From positions 1 through 10,272 of the forward strand of contig JAGRJB010000096.1 of NCBI GenBank assembly GCA_020442965.1: a stretch of DNA of 10,272 bases, in the 5' to 3' direction. The stretch's first letter is position 1, and every line of letters begins with the position of its first letter. Below the pieces are notes generated by a model. That model did no database searches. It had not been told where the DNA came from and worked only from the letters and a program-made list of their open reading frames with translations. Both the position numbers and the translations under genes were made by a program. The DNA comes from Pseudomonadales bacterium. GTDB taxonomy: Bacteria; Pseudomonadota; Gammaproteobacteria; Steroidobacterales; Steroidobacteraceae. This document shows positions 1 to 6,856 of the stretch, one piece after another.

Positions 1-205
1 GCCAGAGATCGGTCAGAATCTTGTTCTCGGTCATGTCGGCGGTTGAGACCGGTACGACCGCGACGCGTCCATCGGGCGAAAGGCTCGGGTCACCGAGTCG
101 CTGCATGCGCCAGGTGGCTTCGATGGTGAGAGGAGTCCTGGATTGCGCGAGCGCAGCCGATGCGATCAGCAGCATGACCAGTATCTGGAACAAAAAACGC
201 GACAT
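1..205 (-). CDS. S9-family (prolyl oligopeptidase-like) peptidase, N-terminal part only
   Basis: Only the first 68 codons are present; the gene runs off the left edge. The start is the ATG whose complement lies at 203-205, with an AGAGG ribosome binding site about 8 bases upstream. Residues 1-20 form a Sec-type signal peptide: an Arg near the start, a hydrophobic core (LFQILVMLLIASAA) and an ALA-Q cleavage site. After it, residues 37-50 read LGDPSLSPDGRVAV, the motif found near the start of the N-terminal beta-propeller of S9 dipeptidyl-aminopeptidase/acylaminoacyl-peptidase proteins, where it begins the first blade. The catalytic Ser-Asp-His domain would lie outside the window, so activity cannot be judged. 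The family hydrolyses short peptides; this member would be exported to the periplasm. It lies 74 bases downstream of the aminotransferase gene on the same strand and may be co-transcribed with it. A TolB-like propeller protein without the hydrolase domain is the main alternative. Confidence 0.72.
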   Translation of the reverse strand, partial: MSRFLFQILVMLLIASAALAQSRTPLTIEATWRMQRLGDPSLSPDGRVAVVPVSTADMTENKILTDLW

Positions 206-279
206 ATTGGGAACCTCTGTCGAGCGACGCTATGGTGCGGGCGACTTGACTGGCTAAAGGGCCGATTGTGCCCGCCGCG

Positions 280-1422
280 TCAGCCAGCGGCAACGCGCGG
301 TAGCGCTGCGAGGAATCGGTCCGTCTCCTGGGTGGTACCAACGGTGACGCGGCACCAGGTCGCATAGGGCTCGAAAGTGCGCCCGACTTCGATCTGCTGC
401 TGACGCATCCGCTCGCGGAACTGATCATTCGGCATCCCCGTGTTCACAAAGATGAAGTTCCCCTGTGCGTCGGAACATTCCAGGCCCAGTCCACGACAGG
501 CTGCCAACATGCGCGCTCGATCTTGCGCGAGTGCCGCGGCAGTGTCAGTCAGGAACTGTCGATCGTTCAGGCTGGCGAGCGCGGCCTCCATGCCAAGTGT
601 GTTGGCAAACGCCATCTGCATCCGGCGCAGCCGCTTGATCACGCCCGCAGCACCGATCCCATAGCCGATCCTGAGGCCCGCGAGTCCGTGAATCTTGGAG
701 AACGTTCGCAGCACGACTACGTTTTCGCCAGCACGGGCCAGATCGACCATACTCTCGGTCGCACCTGGTTCGATCAAGTCGAGATAGGCTTCATCGACGA
801 CGACCAGGGTGCGATTGGCCATCGAGCGACAAAATTCGCGCAGGGTCTCGCCCGCAACCACTGTTCCGGTCGGGTTGTTAGGATTGCAGACGTACAGCAG
901 GCCCGTGTTTGCGGACACGGTGCTGCCGAGCGCGGTGAGATCGTGGCGCATCTGCCGGTCAAGCGGCACGCGACGCACCGTGGCGCCGAGTCTTTCAGCG
1001 TAGGTCGTGATCTGCTCGAAGGTAGGCCAGGCCGTCACCAGTTCGCCGCGGCCCACGTACTCGAGCGCCAGCATGTTCAGCAGCTCACCGGATCCAGAGC
1101 CGAGCACGATGCTGGTTCGCTCAACGTTCTCACGCTGCGCCAGTTGATCGATCAGGCGGTTGTAGCTGTCGATGCTGTAGCGACAGGCTTCCGGCATCGC
1201 TGCCGCAATTGCCGCTCGCGCTTTCGGTCCGGGGCCGTACGGGTTTTCATTGGCCGACAAGCGGACGAGTCGTGAAGCTGCGGGGGCCGGTTTGCTGGTG
1301 TCGGCAGCTGTCATTGGATCTTGCGGCTTCGGACTTCGCGCAGCGATACTCGCAGCGGCCGCCCATGCTCCCGCCGCTGCGGCAGAACCGAGCAGTGCGC
1401 GCCGACTCAAATGTTTGGTCAT
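280..1422 (-). CDS. HisC-like PLP-dependent aminotransferase with twin-arginine signal
   Basis: A 380-residue fold-type I aminotransferase of the class I/II, histidinol-phosphate aminotransferase-like group. The visible motifs are SANENPYGPG (56-65), GSGSGELL (108-115), CNPNNPTG (179-186), VVDEAY (208-213), the PLP-lysine segment LRTFSKIHGLAGLRIGY (238-254; Schiff-base Lys243, Arg251) and a C-terminal CRVTVGT (357-363) with the likely substrate-carboxylate Arg358. The N-terminus SRRALLG (6-12), followed by an Ala-rich hydrophobic stretch, is a Tat signal, so the protein is probably exported folded with its cofactor. The ATG at 1422 is chosen over an in-frame start at 1482: AAAGGGGG (1430-1437) sits 7 bases before it and the Tat motif begins there. 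No his biosynthesis gene is adjacent, so a role in histidine synthesis is doubtful; an export-linked aminotransferase on an unknown amino donor is more likely. The fold is certain, the substrate unknown. Confidence 0.88.
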   Translation of the reverse strand: MTKHLSRRALLGSAAAAGAWAAAASIAARSPKPQDPMTAADTSKPAPAASRLVRLSANENPYGPGPKARAAIAAAMPEACRYSIDSYNRLIDQLAQRENVERTSIVLGSGSGELLNMLALEYVGRGELVTAWPTFEQITTYAERLGATVRRVPLDRQMRHDLTALGSTVSANTGLLYVCNPNNPTGTVVAGETLREFCRSMANRTLVVVDEAYLDLIEPGATESMVDLARAGENVVVLRTFSKIHGLAGLRIGYGIGAAGVIKRLRRMQMAFANTLGMEAALASLNDRQFLTDTAAALAQDRARMLAACRGLGLECSDAQGNFIFVNTGMPNDQFRERMRQQQIEVGRTFEPYATWCRVTVGTTQETDRFLAALPRVAAG

Positions 1423-1453
1423 TCGATTTCCCCCTTTCGTAAGTTGATTAGTG

Positions 1454-1482
1454 CTTTTACCCCGTCGCGATCGGGGTGACAA
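1454..1482 (-). promoter_or_regulatory. Sigma70-like promoter for the leftward aminotransferase gene, with inverted repeat in the spacer
   Basis: On the minus strand, TTGTCA (1477-1482; 5 of 6 matches to TTGACA) is followed by exactly 17 bases and then TAAAAG (1454-1459; 4 of 6 matches to TATAAT). Transcription would start near 1447, giving a leader of about 25 bases before the ATG at 1422. The spacer is largely an inverted repeat: ACCCCG at 1459-1464 and CGGGGT at 1472-1477, separated by 7 bases. A repeat placed between the two promoter boxes is a common site for a repressor or a MerR-type activator. The placement is seen directly; function is inferred. Confidence 0.42.
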
Positions 1483-1520
1483 TCGGCTTGTCCATTCGGC
1501 GTGAGAGGCGGAACCACAAT

Positions 1521-1868
1521 ATGCAGAGTCTCGAAGAGTTGAAACACGCGCTCCGCGCCTTTGCGGCCGAGCGCGACTGGGAGCAATTTCATAGCGCCAA
1601 GAATCTCGCTATGGCTATCTCGATCGAGTCGGCCGAATTGATGGAGCATTTCCAGTGGGTTGCCGAGCAGCAGGATCTGGCGCTCGACGCGCGGCGGCGC
1701 GAGATGGTGAGCGACGAGCTCGCCGACGTGCTGTTGTACACGGTAAGACTCGCGGACCGCCTCGGTATCGATCTGCTCGAGGCCGCTGAACGCAAGATGC
1801 AAAAGAACGCTGAGCGCTATCCCGCGGCCAAGGTGCGCGGGCAATCGAAGAAATACAATGAGTATTGA
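1521..1868 (+). CDS. MazG-like nucleotide pyrophosphohydrolase (RS21-C6/dCTPase type)
   Basis: A 115-residue all-alpha protein of the MazG/RS21-C6 superfamily, which hydrolyses (d)NTPs to monophosphate and pyrophosphate and is thought to clean the nucleotide pool. The Mg-binding pattern is complete: ExxE at Glu36/Glu39 in SIESAELMEHFQW and ExxD at Glu66/Asp69 in SDELADVLLY. The C-terminus (NAERYPAAKVRGQSKKYNEY) matches the usual ending of the short single-domain members. The length is normal for the family. I choose the ATG at 1521, preceded by GAGAGG about 13 bases upstream, rather than the in-frame ATG at 1476, because the family's alpha-helical N-terminus begins at MQSLEEL and 1476 lies inside the opposite-strand promoter repeat. 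It is divergent from the aminotransferase and 15 bases upstream of the flavin monooxygenase, so it probably shares a transcript with the latter although no functional link is evident. Confidence 0.85.
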   Translation: MQSLEELKHALRAFAAERDWEQFHSAKNLAMAISIESAELMEHFQWVAEQQDLALDARRREMVSDELADVLLYTVRLADRLGIDLLEAAERKMQKNAERYPAAKVRGQSKKYNEY

Positions 1869-1883
1869 GGGACGGTCGCCGCG

Positions 1884-3071
1884 GTGAACGGGCATCGGCG
1901 GCCAACTTTCGAGGAGCTCCGACAGCGGGCCGATGCATTGGTGCCGCGCTTGCGCGAGCGCGCACAGGCCGCGGAAATTGCGCGGCGAGTACCAGACGAG
2001 ACGGTGCGAGAACTCGTCGCGGCGCAGTTGTTCGAGGTGCAAAAGCCGGCCGCGTTCGGCGGATATGAACTGGGCCTGGTGGAGTTCGTCGAGCTGGTGG
2101 CCGAGTTGGGTCGTGGTTGCGGCTCGACCGCGTGGGTTTACGGCGTGACCGCCGAGCGCGCTTGGTTGTTAGCCAAGTTCCCGGAACGGGCGCAGCGCGA
2201 TGTCTGGGATCGGAACCCCGCTGCACTAATCACTTCATCGATCACGCCGGATGGCAAAGCCGTACCTGCAGAGGGTGGCTATCGCGTCACTGGACATTGG
2301 CGGTTTGTCAGCGGGATCGATTTTGCCGATTGGGCCGTGTTCTGCACCTGGCTGCCGCCGGTGGCGGGAGCCGGCGGACCGGTCGCCACCTATGTCGTCG
2401 TGCCGGTGGCCGATTGCGAGATTATCGACACGTGGCACGTCGCCGGTCTGGCTGCCACCGGTAGTCGTGACGCCAGGCTAACAGATGTGTTCGTCCCGAT
2501 GCACCGTCTCGCGGCCACCGCAGAGTTGCGCGCCGGCGGCGGCCCCGGAATCAGCCTCAACGCGGCGCCGCTGTTCAAGCTGCCGCTGATCGCAATCAAC
2601 CCGTACGCGATAGTCGCGCCCGCGCTCGGAATCGCTACCGGCGCGTTGGAGCAATACATGGAGGCGGCACGGACACGGAACCTCGTGCGTGCCACGGGCA
2701 CACTGGCGCAGCAGCAACTTGTGCAGCTGCGTGTCGCCGAGGCGGCGGCCGAGATCGAAGCGGCGCGTGCACTCATCTTGCAGGATTGCCGCGAAGCGAT
2801 GGCCACCGTGGAGCGGGGCGCGGAAGTGTCGGTCGATCAGCGCATCCACTGGCGTCGCAATCAGGGGTTTGCGGTCAAGCTACTAACAGCCGCGATAGAT
2901 CGGTTGTTCGCGGCCTCTGGTGGCCGTGGCATCTACCTGGACCATTATATGCAGCGCTCGTTCCGCGACATGCATGCAGCCGCGTCGCATCTCGGCTTGT
3001 CCTGGGATGTGACCGGAACGATGTGGGGCCAGCATGCGATGGGGTTGCCCGTGGACAATCCTAGCTACTAA
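1884..3071 (+). CDS. Flavin-dependent monooxygenase, acyl-CoA dehydrogenase fold (HsaA/HpaH-like, group D)
   Basis: A 395-residue protein with the acyl-CoA dehydrogenase fold in its two-component monooxygenase version, as in HsaA of steroid degradation and the C2 component of p-hydroxyphenylacetate hydroxylase. These enzymes hydroxylate phenols ortho to an existing hydroxyl using reduced flavin from a separate reductase. Visible blocks: the N-terminal helical domain (6-100, with KPAAFGGYEL at 54-63 and GCGSTAWVYG at 78-87); a beta domain with GHWRFVSGIDFADW (137-150) and LAATGSRDARLTDVFVP (189-205); and a C-terminal helical domain with ASGGRGIYLDHYMQRSFRD (344-362), HAAASH (364-369) and a terminal hydrophobic tail. 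The start is a GTG with GAGGGA about 10 bases upstream. It lies 15 bases after the MazG-like gene and 328 bases before the Rieske operon. No flavin reductase is present in the window. The substrate is unknown; a phenolic intermediate of the neighbouring pathway is plausible. An ordinary acyl-CoA dehydrogenase is less likely. Confidence 0.82.
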   Translation: MNGHRRPTFEELRQRADALVPRLRERAQAAEIARRVPDETVRELVAAQLFEVQKPAAFGGYELGLVEFVELVAELGRGCGSTAWVYGVTAERAWLLAKFPERAQRDVWDRNPAALITSSITPDGKAVPAEGGYRVTGHWRFVSGIDFADWAVFCTWLPPVAGAGGPVATYVVVPVADCEIIDTWHVAGLAATGSRDARLTDVFVPMHRLAATAELRAGGGPGISLNAAPLFKLPLIAINPYAIVAPALGIATGALEQYMEAARTRNLVRATGTLAQQQLVQLRVAEAAAEIEAARALILQDCREAMATVERGAEVSVDQRIHWRRNQGFAVKLLTAAIDRLFAASGGRGIYLDHYMQRSFRDMHAAASHLGLSWDVTGTMWGQHAMGLPVDNPSY

Positions 3072-3399
3072 GCGATGGCAGAGCCACTGCTTGGCGCGGC
3101 TAGCATTGCTGGAAATACGGAATCGCGTCGCGCGCGCCGGCGTAGTCGGCGATCTCGCCCGACCGTAGCTCGCACGGCAAGGCGCGCAGGCTGGGGCGAC
3201 TTGCGCAGACGCACGGTCGACCGGACGCCAGATTTTACAGCGGACTCCGACGATTTCGACTGCCGCGGGTCGAGGGCCTCATGTCGCTGCGCCGAGTCGA
3301 TTACTTTTCGTCAAGTGACGCATTAGATCCACTAAATCACACGGACAAATTAGCGATTACAGTATTGCAGAACGTCTCACAAGTGGGAGTATGGGCAGA
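3072..3399. other. Gene-free stretch upstream of the Rieske operon, probable promoter/regulatory region
   Basis: This stretch of 328 bases has no convincing intact gene. The left part (to about 3300) is GC-rich. An 83-codon rightward reading frame from 3075 gives an Arg/Ser-rich, low-quality protein without recognisable features. On the minus strand, 3100-3234 reads like the C-terminal end of a Rieske-type ferredoxin but has no start and follows an in-frame stop. The right part (about 3300-3399) is clearly richer in A and T and holds a perfect short palindrome at 3309-3320, so it is the likely site of the operon promoter and its regulator. I could not pick a convincing -35/-10 pair. No clear terminator hairpin follows the flavin monooxygenase stop codon. 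Confidence 0.5.
3309..3320. promoter_or_regulatory. Candidate operator palindrome upstream of the Rieske operon
   Basis: CGTCA-AG-TGACG is a perfect 5-base inverted repeat with a 2-base centre, at the left border of an AT-rich stretch and about 80 bases before the first start codon of the operon. Its size and position would fit a dimeric transcription factor. A 12-base palindrome can also arise by chance, no second copy was noticed, and no regulator gene is in the window, so this is a weak call. Confidence 0.25.
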
Positions 3400-4731
3400 A
3401 TGAGCAGGTACCGATCGAATCCCGAGGCAATTCGTGCTCTGGTGCGCGCCGATGAAGTGCACCGTGACGTGTATACCGATCCCGAGTTGTTCGAGATCGA
3501 GCAGGAACATCTGTGGCGCAACGCCTGGATCTATCTCGGTCACGATAGTCAGGTGCCGAAAAGCGGTGACTTCTACAGTACGCAAATCGCAGGCCGACCG
3601 CTGTTCATGCTCCGCGGCACGGATGGCGTTGTGCGGGTGCTGTACAACCGCTGCGCTCATAAGGGCGCGAAACTCATCAACGCGGTGGCGGGAAATGTTG
3701 GCCCCATGCTGCGCTGTCCGTATCACGGGTGGACGTACCGCACGGACGGTACGGTGCGCACGATTCCGCTGCGGAGCGGCTACGATGGCACTAACTTCGC
3801 GCAGTGTCGTGCGGCGGGCGGCATTGAACCGGTCGTCAATGTGGAAAACTATCGGGGCTTTATTTTCATCCGACTCGCCAGTAGCGGCCTGGGGTTCAAA
3901 GAGTATTTTGGCGACTCGCTCAGCTCGATCGACAACATGGTCGATCGTTCGCCCGAAGGTAAGCTCGAAGTTGCGGGTGGTGTGCTGCGCTACCTGCATG
4001 ATTGCAACTGGAAGATGTTCATAGAGAATCTCAACGATACGATGCACCCGATGGTGGCGCATGAATCGTCGGCCGGTACGGCGAAGCGCTTGTGGCGCGA
4101 TCAGCCACCCGAGGTGCCCAAGCCGATGGTGGTCGAACAATTCGCGCCGTTTGTGTCGGGGTACGACTTTTTCGACCAGATGGGCGTCAGGATTTATGAG
4201 AACGGCCATAGTTACACGGGCGTGAACTTCTCGATCCATTCGAAGTATTCGGCCGTGCCCGCGTATGAGCAGGCGATGACTCGCGCCTACGGTGAGCAGC
4301 GTGCACAAGAAATTCTGCGCGAGGCGCGTCACAACACCGTGTATTACCCGAGCTTGACTATCAAGGGCGCGATTCAGGCCATTCGCGTCGCACGTCCAAT
4401 CGCCGTTGACAAGACCATCATCGAGAGCTGGACATTTCGCCTGGCAGGCGCGCCGGAGGAGATCCTGCAGCGCACGCTGATGTATTCGCGGCTCATCAAT
4501 GCGCCGATGTCAGTGGTCGGCCACGACGATCTTCTTTGCTATCGTGCGATCCAGGAGGGTTTGGCGGCCGATGGCAACGAATGGGTAAGTTTGCACCGTG
4601 ACTACTCGGCCGCAGAGCGTGCATCGATCGCGGGTACCTACAACGGTACCAGCGAAGTATCGGTGCGGGGTCAGTTCCGGGCCTGGGCGCGGTTCATGAC
4701 TGAAGATGCGCATGCAGGTGTCGCACAATGA
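3400..4731 (+). CDS. Aromatic-ring-hydroxylating (Rieske) oxygenase, alpha subunit
   Basis: A 443-residue catalytic subunit of a Rieske non-haem iron oxygenase, which inserts O2 into an aromatic or related substrate using electrons from a reductase/ferredoxin. The N-terminal Rieske domain holds the [2Fe-2S] ligands Cys85-x-His87 (RCAHKGA) and Cys106-x2-His109 (RCPYHGW). The catalytic domain has IENLNDTMHPMVAHE (208-222), giving Asn210, the bridging Asp213, and the iron ligands His216 and His221; Asp376 or Asp377 in GHDDLLCYR is the likely third iron ligand. All expected residues are present and the length is normal. The ATG at 3400 is preferred to the in-frame ATG at 3391 because GGGAG (3385-3389) lies 10 bases from 3400 but only 1 base from 3391. 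The stop overlaps the start of the beta-subunit gene (ATGA). The N-terminus (MSRYRSNPEAIRALV) resembles benzoate/toluate-type alpha subunits. The exact substrate cannot be read; no ferredoxin or reductase gene is seen nearby. Confidence 0.93.
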   Translation: MSRYRSNPEAIRALVRADEVHRDVYTDPELFEIEQEHLWRNAWIYLGHDSQVPKSGDFYSTQIAGRPLFMLRGTDGVVRVLYNRCAHKGAKLINAVAGNVGPMLRCPYHGWTYRTDGTVRTIPLRSGYDGTNFAQCRAAGGIEPVVNVENYRGFIFIRLASSGLGFKEYFGDSLSSIDNMVDRSPEGKLEVAGGVLRYLHDCNWKMFIENLNDTMHPMVAHESSAGTAKRLWRDQPPEVPKPMVVEQFAPFVSGYDFFDQMGVRIYENGHSYTGVNFSIHSKYSAVPAYEQAMTRAYGEQRAQEILREARHNTVYYPSLTIKGAIQAIRVARPIAVDKTIIESWTFRLAGAPEEILQRTLMYSRLINAPMSVVGHDDLLCYRAIQEGLAADGNEWVSLHRDYSAAERASIAGTYNGTSEVSVRGQFRAWARFMTEDAHAGVAQ

Positions 4732-5216
4732 GCGCGGCGGCTGCTGACATCGACAAGGTCTTGGACTTTGTCTACCACGAGGCGCGCTTGATCGACGAAA
4801 AGCGCTTCGACGACTGGTTCGATCTATTCACTGACAGCGCCAGGTACTGGGTACCGCTGACGCGTGGGCAGCCAGATGGTGAGAACCACACCTCGCTGCT
4901 GTACGAAGACAAGCTGCTACTGAAAGTGCGGATTGAACGGCTCAAGAACCCGAATTCGTTCTCGCAGCAGCAACCCAGCTTTTGCCAGCACGTCATGCAG
5001 GCGCCGTCGATCGAATCAACTGCGGTCGATGCTGGCACATGGATCACGCGCACGCCGTTCGTCTATCTCGAATCGCAGCTCGATACCCAAATCGTTTTGG
5101 CAGGTGTTAGTTGGCTGCATCTCGTGCCGGTAGGCGGTCGACTGAAGATTCAGCTGAAGAAGGTCGAATTGCTCAATTGCGATGCAGCCCTGCCATCGGT
5201 GCAACTATTTCCGTGA
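4728..5216 (+). CDS. Aromatic-ring-hydroxylating oxygenase, beta subunit
   Basis: A 162-residue small subunit of the Rieske oxygenase, with the NTF2/SnoaL-like cone fold. Characteristic segments are the N-terminal helix with FVYHEARLIDEKRFDDWFDLF (14-34), the strand ARYWVPLTRGQ (38-48), LLYEDKLLLKVRIERLKNP (57-75) and the C-terminal sheet strands around SWLHLVPVGGRLKIQLKKVEL (128-148). Beta subunits stabilise the alpha3beta3 hexamer and have no catalytic residues of their own in most systems. The start ATG overlaps the alpha stop codon by 4 bases (ATGA, 4728-4731), with an AGGTG ribosome site inside the alpha gene, so the two are translationally coupled in the expected 1:1 ratio. Length and gene order are typical. 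The stop codon is overlapped in turn by the GTG of the CoA ligase gene. Confidence 0.92.
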   Translation: MSAAAADIDKVLDFVYHEARLIDEKRFDDWFDLFTDSARYWVPLTRGQPDGENHTSLLYEDKLLLKVRIERLKNPNSFSQQQPSFCQHVMQAPSIESTAVDAGTWITRTPFVYLESQLDTQIVLAGVSWLHLVPVGGRLKIQLKKVELLNCDAALPSVQLFP

Positions 5217-6856
5217 GCCGTCTCGCCGCAGAGCAAGATCCGGTCACGGTGGCTGAGGCATTCGAGCGCAGCGCACAACGATACGGCAGTAACGATTGGT
5301 TGCACGTGTTACCGGAGACGGCCGCAGTCTACGGCATCGATGCTCGCACCTGGACGTATGCAGAGGCCGCCGGTCGGATTGCGCTCTTGCGTGCGCGGTA
5401 CGCGGCCGCGGGTTATGGTCACGGTCATCGCGCCGGGTTGCTACTACTCAATCGGCCGGAGTTCCTGCTGCATTGGATCGCGTTGAATGGGCTTGGTGTT
5501 TCCGTCGTGCCGATCAATCCTGATTGGCGCGCAACGGAGCTCGAGTACTTGATGGCCCATAGCGAGATCAGTGTGGCGGCGTGCGTCGGGGAGCGCGCAG
5601 CAAGCGTGGCAGCCGCCGCGAGGGCAGCCGGTCGCGTGGTCCAGATCACGGATCCCGCGGGCAGTGAGATTGGTCGCGCGCCGACACCTGCGTCAAGTAC
5701 GCCTCGTACGCCCGCTGCCAGTTCAGAGTGCGCACTTCTTTATACGTCCGGCACGACCGGGCTTCCCAAAGGCTGCATCCTGCCGAACGAATATTTCCTC
5801 TGGGCCGGCCATTGGTACGCGACGATCGGTGGCATGTGCGCGGTGCGCCCCGGGATCGAGCGCATGATCACACCGCTACCGCTCACTCATATGAACGCCA
5901 TGGCCTATTCGACCATGTGCATGCTCCTAACAGGCGGTTGCCTCATCGTAGTGGATCGCTTTCATCCGCGATCCTGGTGGGACAGCGTGCGCGCGAGCGG
6001 CGCCACGATCTTGCACTACCTCGGTGTGATGCCGGCGATGTTGTTAGGCGCAGCCGCGTCGGCCGATGATCGTCGTCACGCGGTACGATTCGGCTTCGGC
6101 GCAGGCGTCAATGCGCGCGATCACTTGGCCTTTGAGCAGCGATTTGGTTTGCCGCTACTGGAGGCGTGGGCGATGACCGAGACGGGAGCTGGAGCAGTGA
6201 TCATCGCTAATCAAGAGCCGCGGCATGTTGGTAGCGCGTGCTTCGGTCGAGCTGAACCCACGATAGAATGCAAGGTGGTCGCGGACGACGGTCACGAAGT
6301 CGCCGCTGGAATGCCGGGCGAGCTGCTCGTGCGACGCGGTGGTTCGCGGCCGCGCTTCGGATTCTTCGCCGGCTATTTGAAGGACGAGCCAGCAACTCAT
6401 GCGGCTTGGAAAGGCGGGTGGTTTCATACTGGCGATGTGGTGACACGCGACGTGCAGGGCATGTTCAGATTCGTCGACCGCAAGAAGAATGTTATCCGGC
6501 GCAGCGGTGAGAATATCTCGGCGGTCGAAGTCGAGAGCGTCATCGCGCAGCATCCGCAGGTGCGGGCCGTGGGCATTTGCGCGGTACCCGATCCGGTGCG
6601 GGGCGACGAAGTGTTCGCCTGTGTCGTGTTGCGCGAATCGACCGTCGATGCCGAGGCAACCGCGCGAGACATCGTCGAGTTCTGTCTGCCACAGCTCGCC
6701 TATTTCAAAGCGCCAGGCTATGTGGCATTTTGCGAGCACTTGCCACTTACGCCGACCGAGAAGATTCAAAGGGTTCGGCTCAAATCCGTCGGCCAGCAAT
6801 TGTTGAGCGAGGGTCGCTGCATCGATCTTCGCGCCTTGAAGCGGCGTAGCGCGTGA
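5213..6856 (+). CDS. AMP-forming acyl-CoA ligase (ANL superfamily)
   Basis: A 547-residue acyl-CoA synthetase that activates a carboxylic acid with ATP and joins it to CoA. Motifs in order: the P-loop LLYTSGTTGLPKG (175-187); PLPLTHMNAM (221-230) in the acyl pocket region; FGFGAGVN (293-300, A4-like); AWAMTETGAGA (318-328, A5); GWFHTGD (402-408, A7, with ATP-ribose Asp408); FRFVDRKKNVIRRSGENIS (418-436, A8 hinge); and PTEKIQR (514-520), whose Lys517 is the catalytic adenylation lysine. All essential residues are intact. The sequence looks closest to the carnitine/crotonobetaine-CoA ligase and aryl-acid CoA ligase branches, but the acid cannot be assigned. The start is the GTG at 5213, which overlaps the beta-subunit stop (GTGA). 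An upstream in-frame ATG at 5111 would add 34 residues encoded within the beta-subunit gene and is rejected. The likely substrate is an acid produced by, or fed to, the upstream oxygenase. Confidence 0.9.
   Translation: MSRLAAEQDPVTVAEAFERSAQRYGSNDWLHVLPETAAVYGIDARTWTYAEAAGRIALLRARYAAAGYGHGHRAGLLLLNRPEFLLHWIALNGLGVSVVPINPDWRATELEYLMAHSEISVAACVGERAASVAAAARAAGRVVQITDPAGSEIGRAPTPASSTPRTPAASSECALLYTSGTTGLPKGCILPNEYFLWAGHWYATIGGMCAVRPGIERMITPLPLTHMNAMAYSTMCMLLTGGCLIVVDRFHPRSWWDSVRASGATILHYLGVMPAMLLGAAASADDRRHAVRFGFGAGVNARDHLAFEQRFGLPLLEAWAMTETGAGAVIIANQEPRHVGSACFGRAEPTIECKVVADDGHEVAAGMPGELLVRRGGSRPRFGFFAGYLKDEPATHAAWKGGWFHTGDVVTRDVQGMFRFVDRKKNVIRRSGENISAVEVESVIAQHPQVRAVGICAVPDPVRGDEVFACVVLRESTVDAEATARDIVEFCLPQLAYFKAPGYVAFCEHLPLTPTEKIQRVRLKSVGQQLLSEGRCIDLRALKRRSA

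Noticed and set aside
523..1275. 250-codon rightward frame opposite the aminotransferase
   Set aside because: The minus strand encodes a complete PLP aminotransferase; this product is His/Arg/Gly-rich without motifs.
1459..1477. Inverted repeat ACCCCG-N7-CGGGGT as a transcription terminator
   Set aside because: No T-run follows it in either direction, and it lies between divergent starts where no transcript ends; it fits better as a promoter-spacer operator.
1419..2226. Two long leftward frames opposite the MazG-like and monooxygenase genes
   Set aside because: Both are antisense shadows; the rightward genes carry full family motifs and ribosome sites.
3075..3326. 83-codon rightward frame between the flavin monooxygenase and the Rieske operon
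   Set aside because: Although it starts 3 bases after a stop codon, it lacks a ribosome site and its product is Arg/Ser-rich with no fold or motif; it looks like GC-rich non-coding sequence.
3337..4332. 331-codon leftward frame opposite the Rieske alpha gene
   Set aside because: It is fully antisense to a gene with all catalytic residues intact; its His/Arg-rich composition is typical of an antisense shadow in GC-rich DNA.
5111..5212. Upstream ATG extension of the CoA ligase
   Set aside because: It would encode 34 extra low-complexity residues inside the beta-subunit gene; the GTG at 5213 overlapping the stop fits the repeated GTGA pattern and the family's N-terminus.
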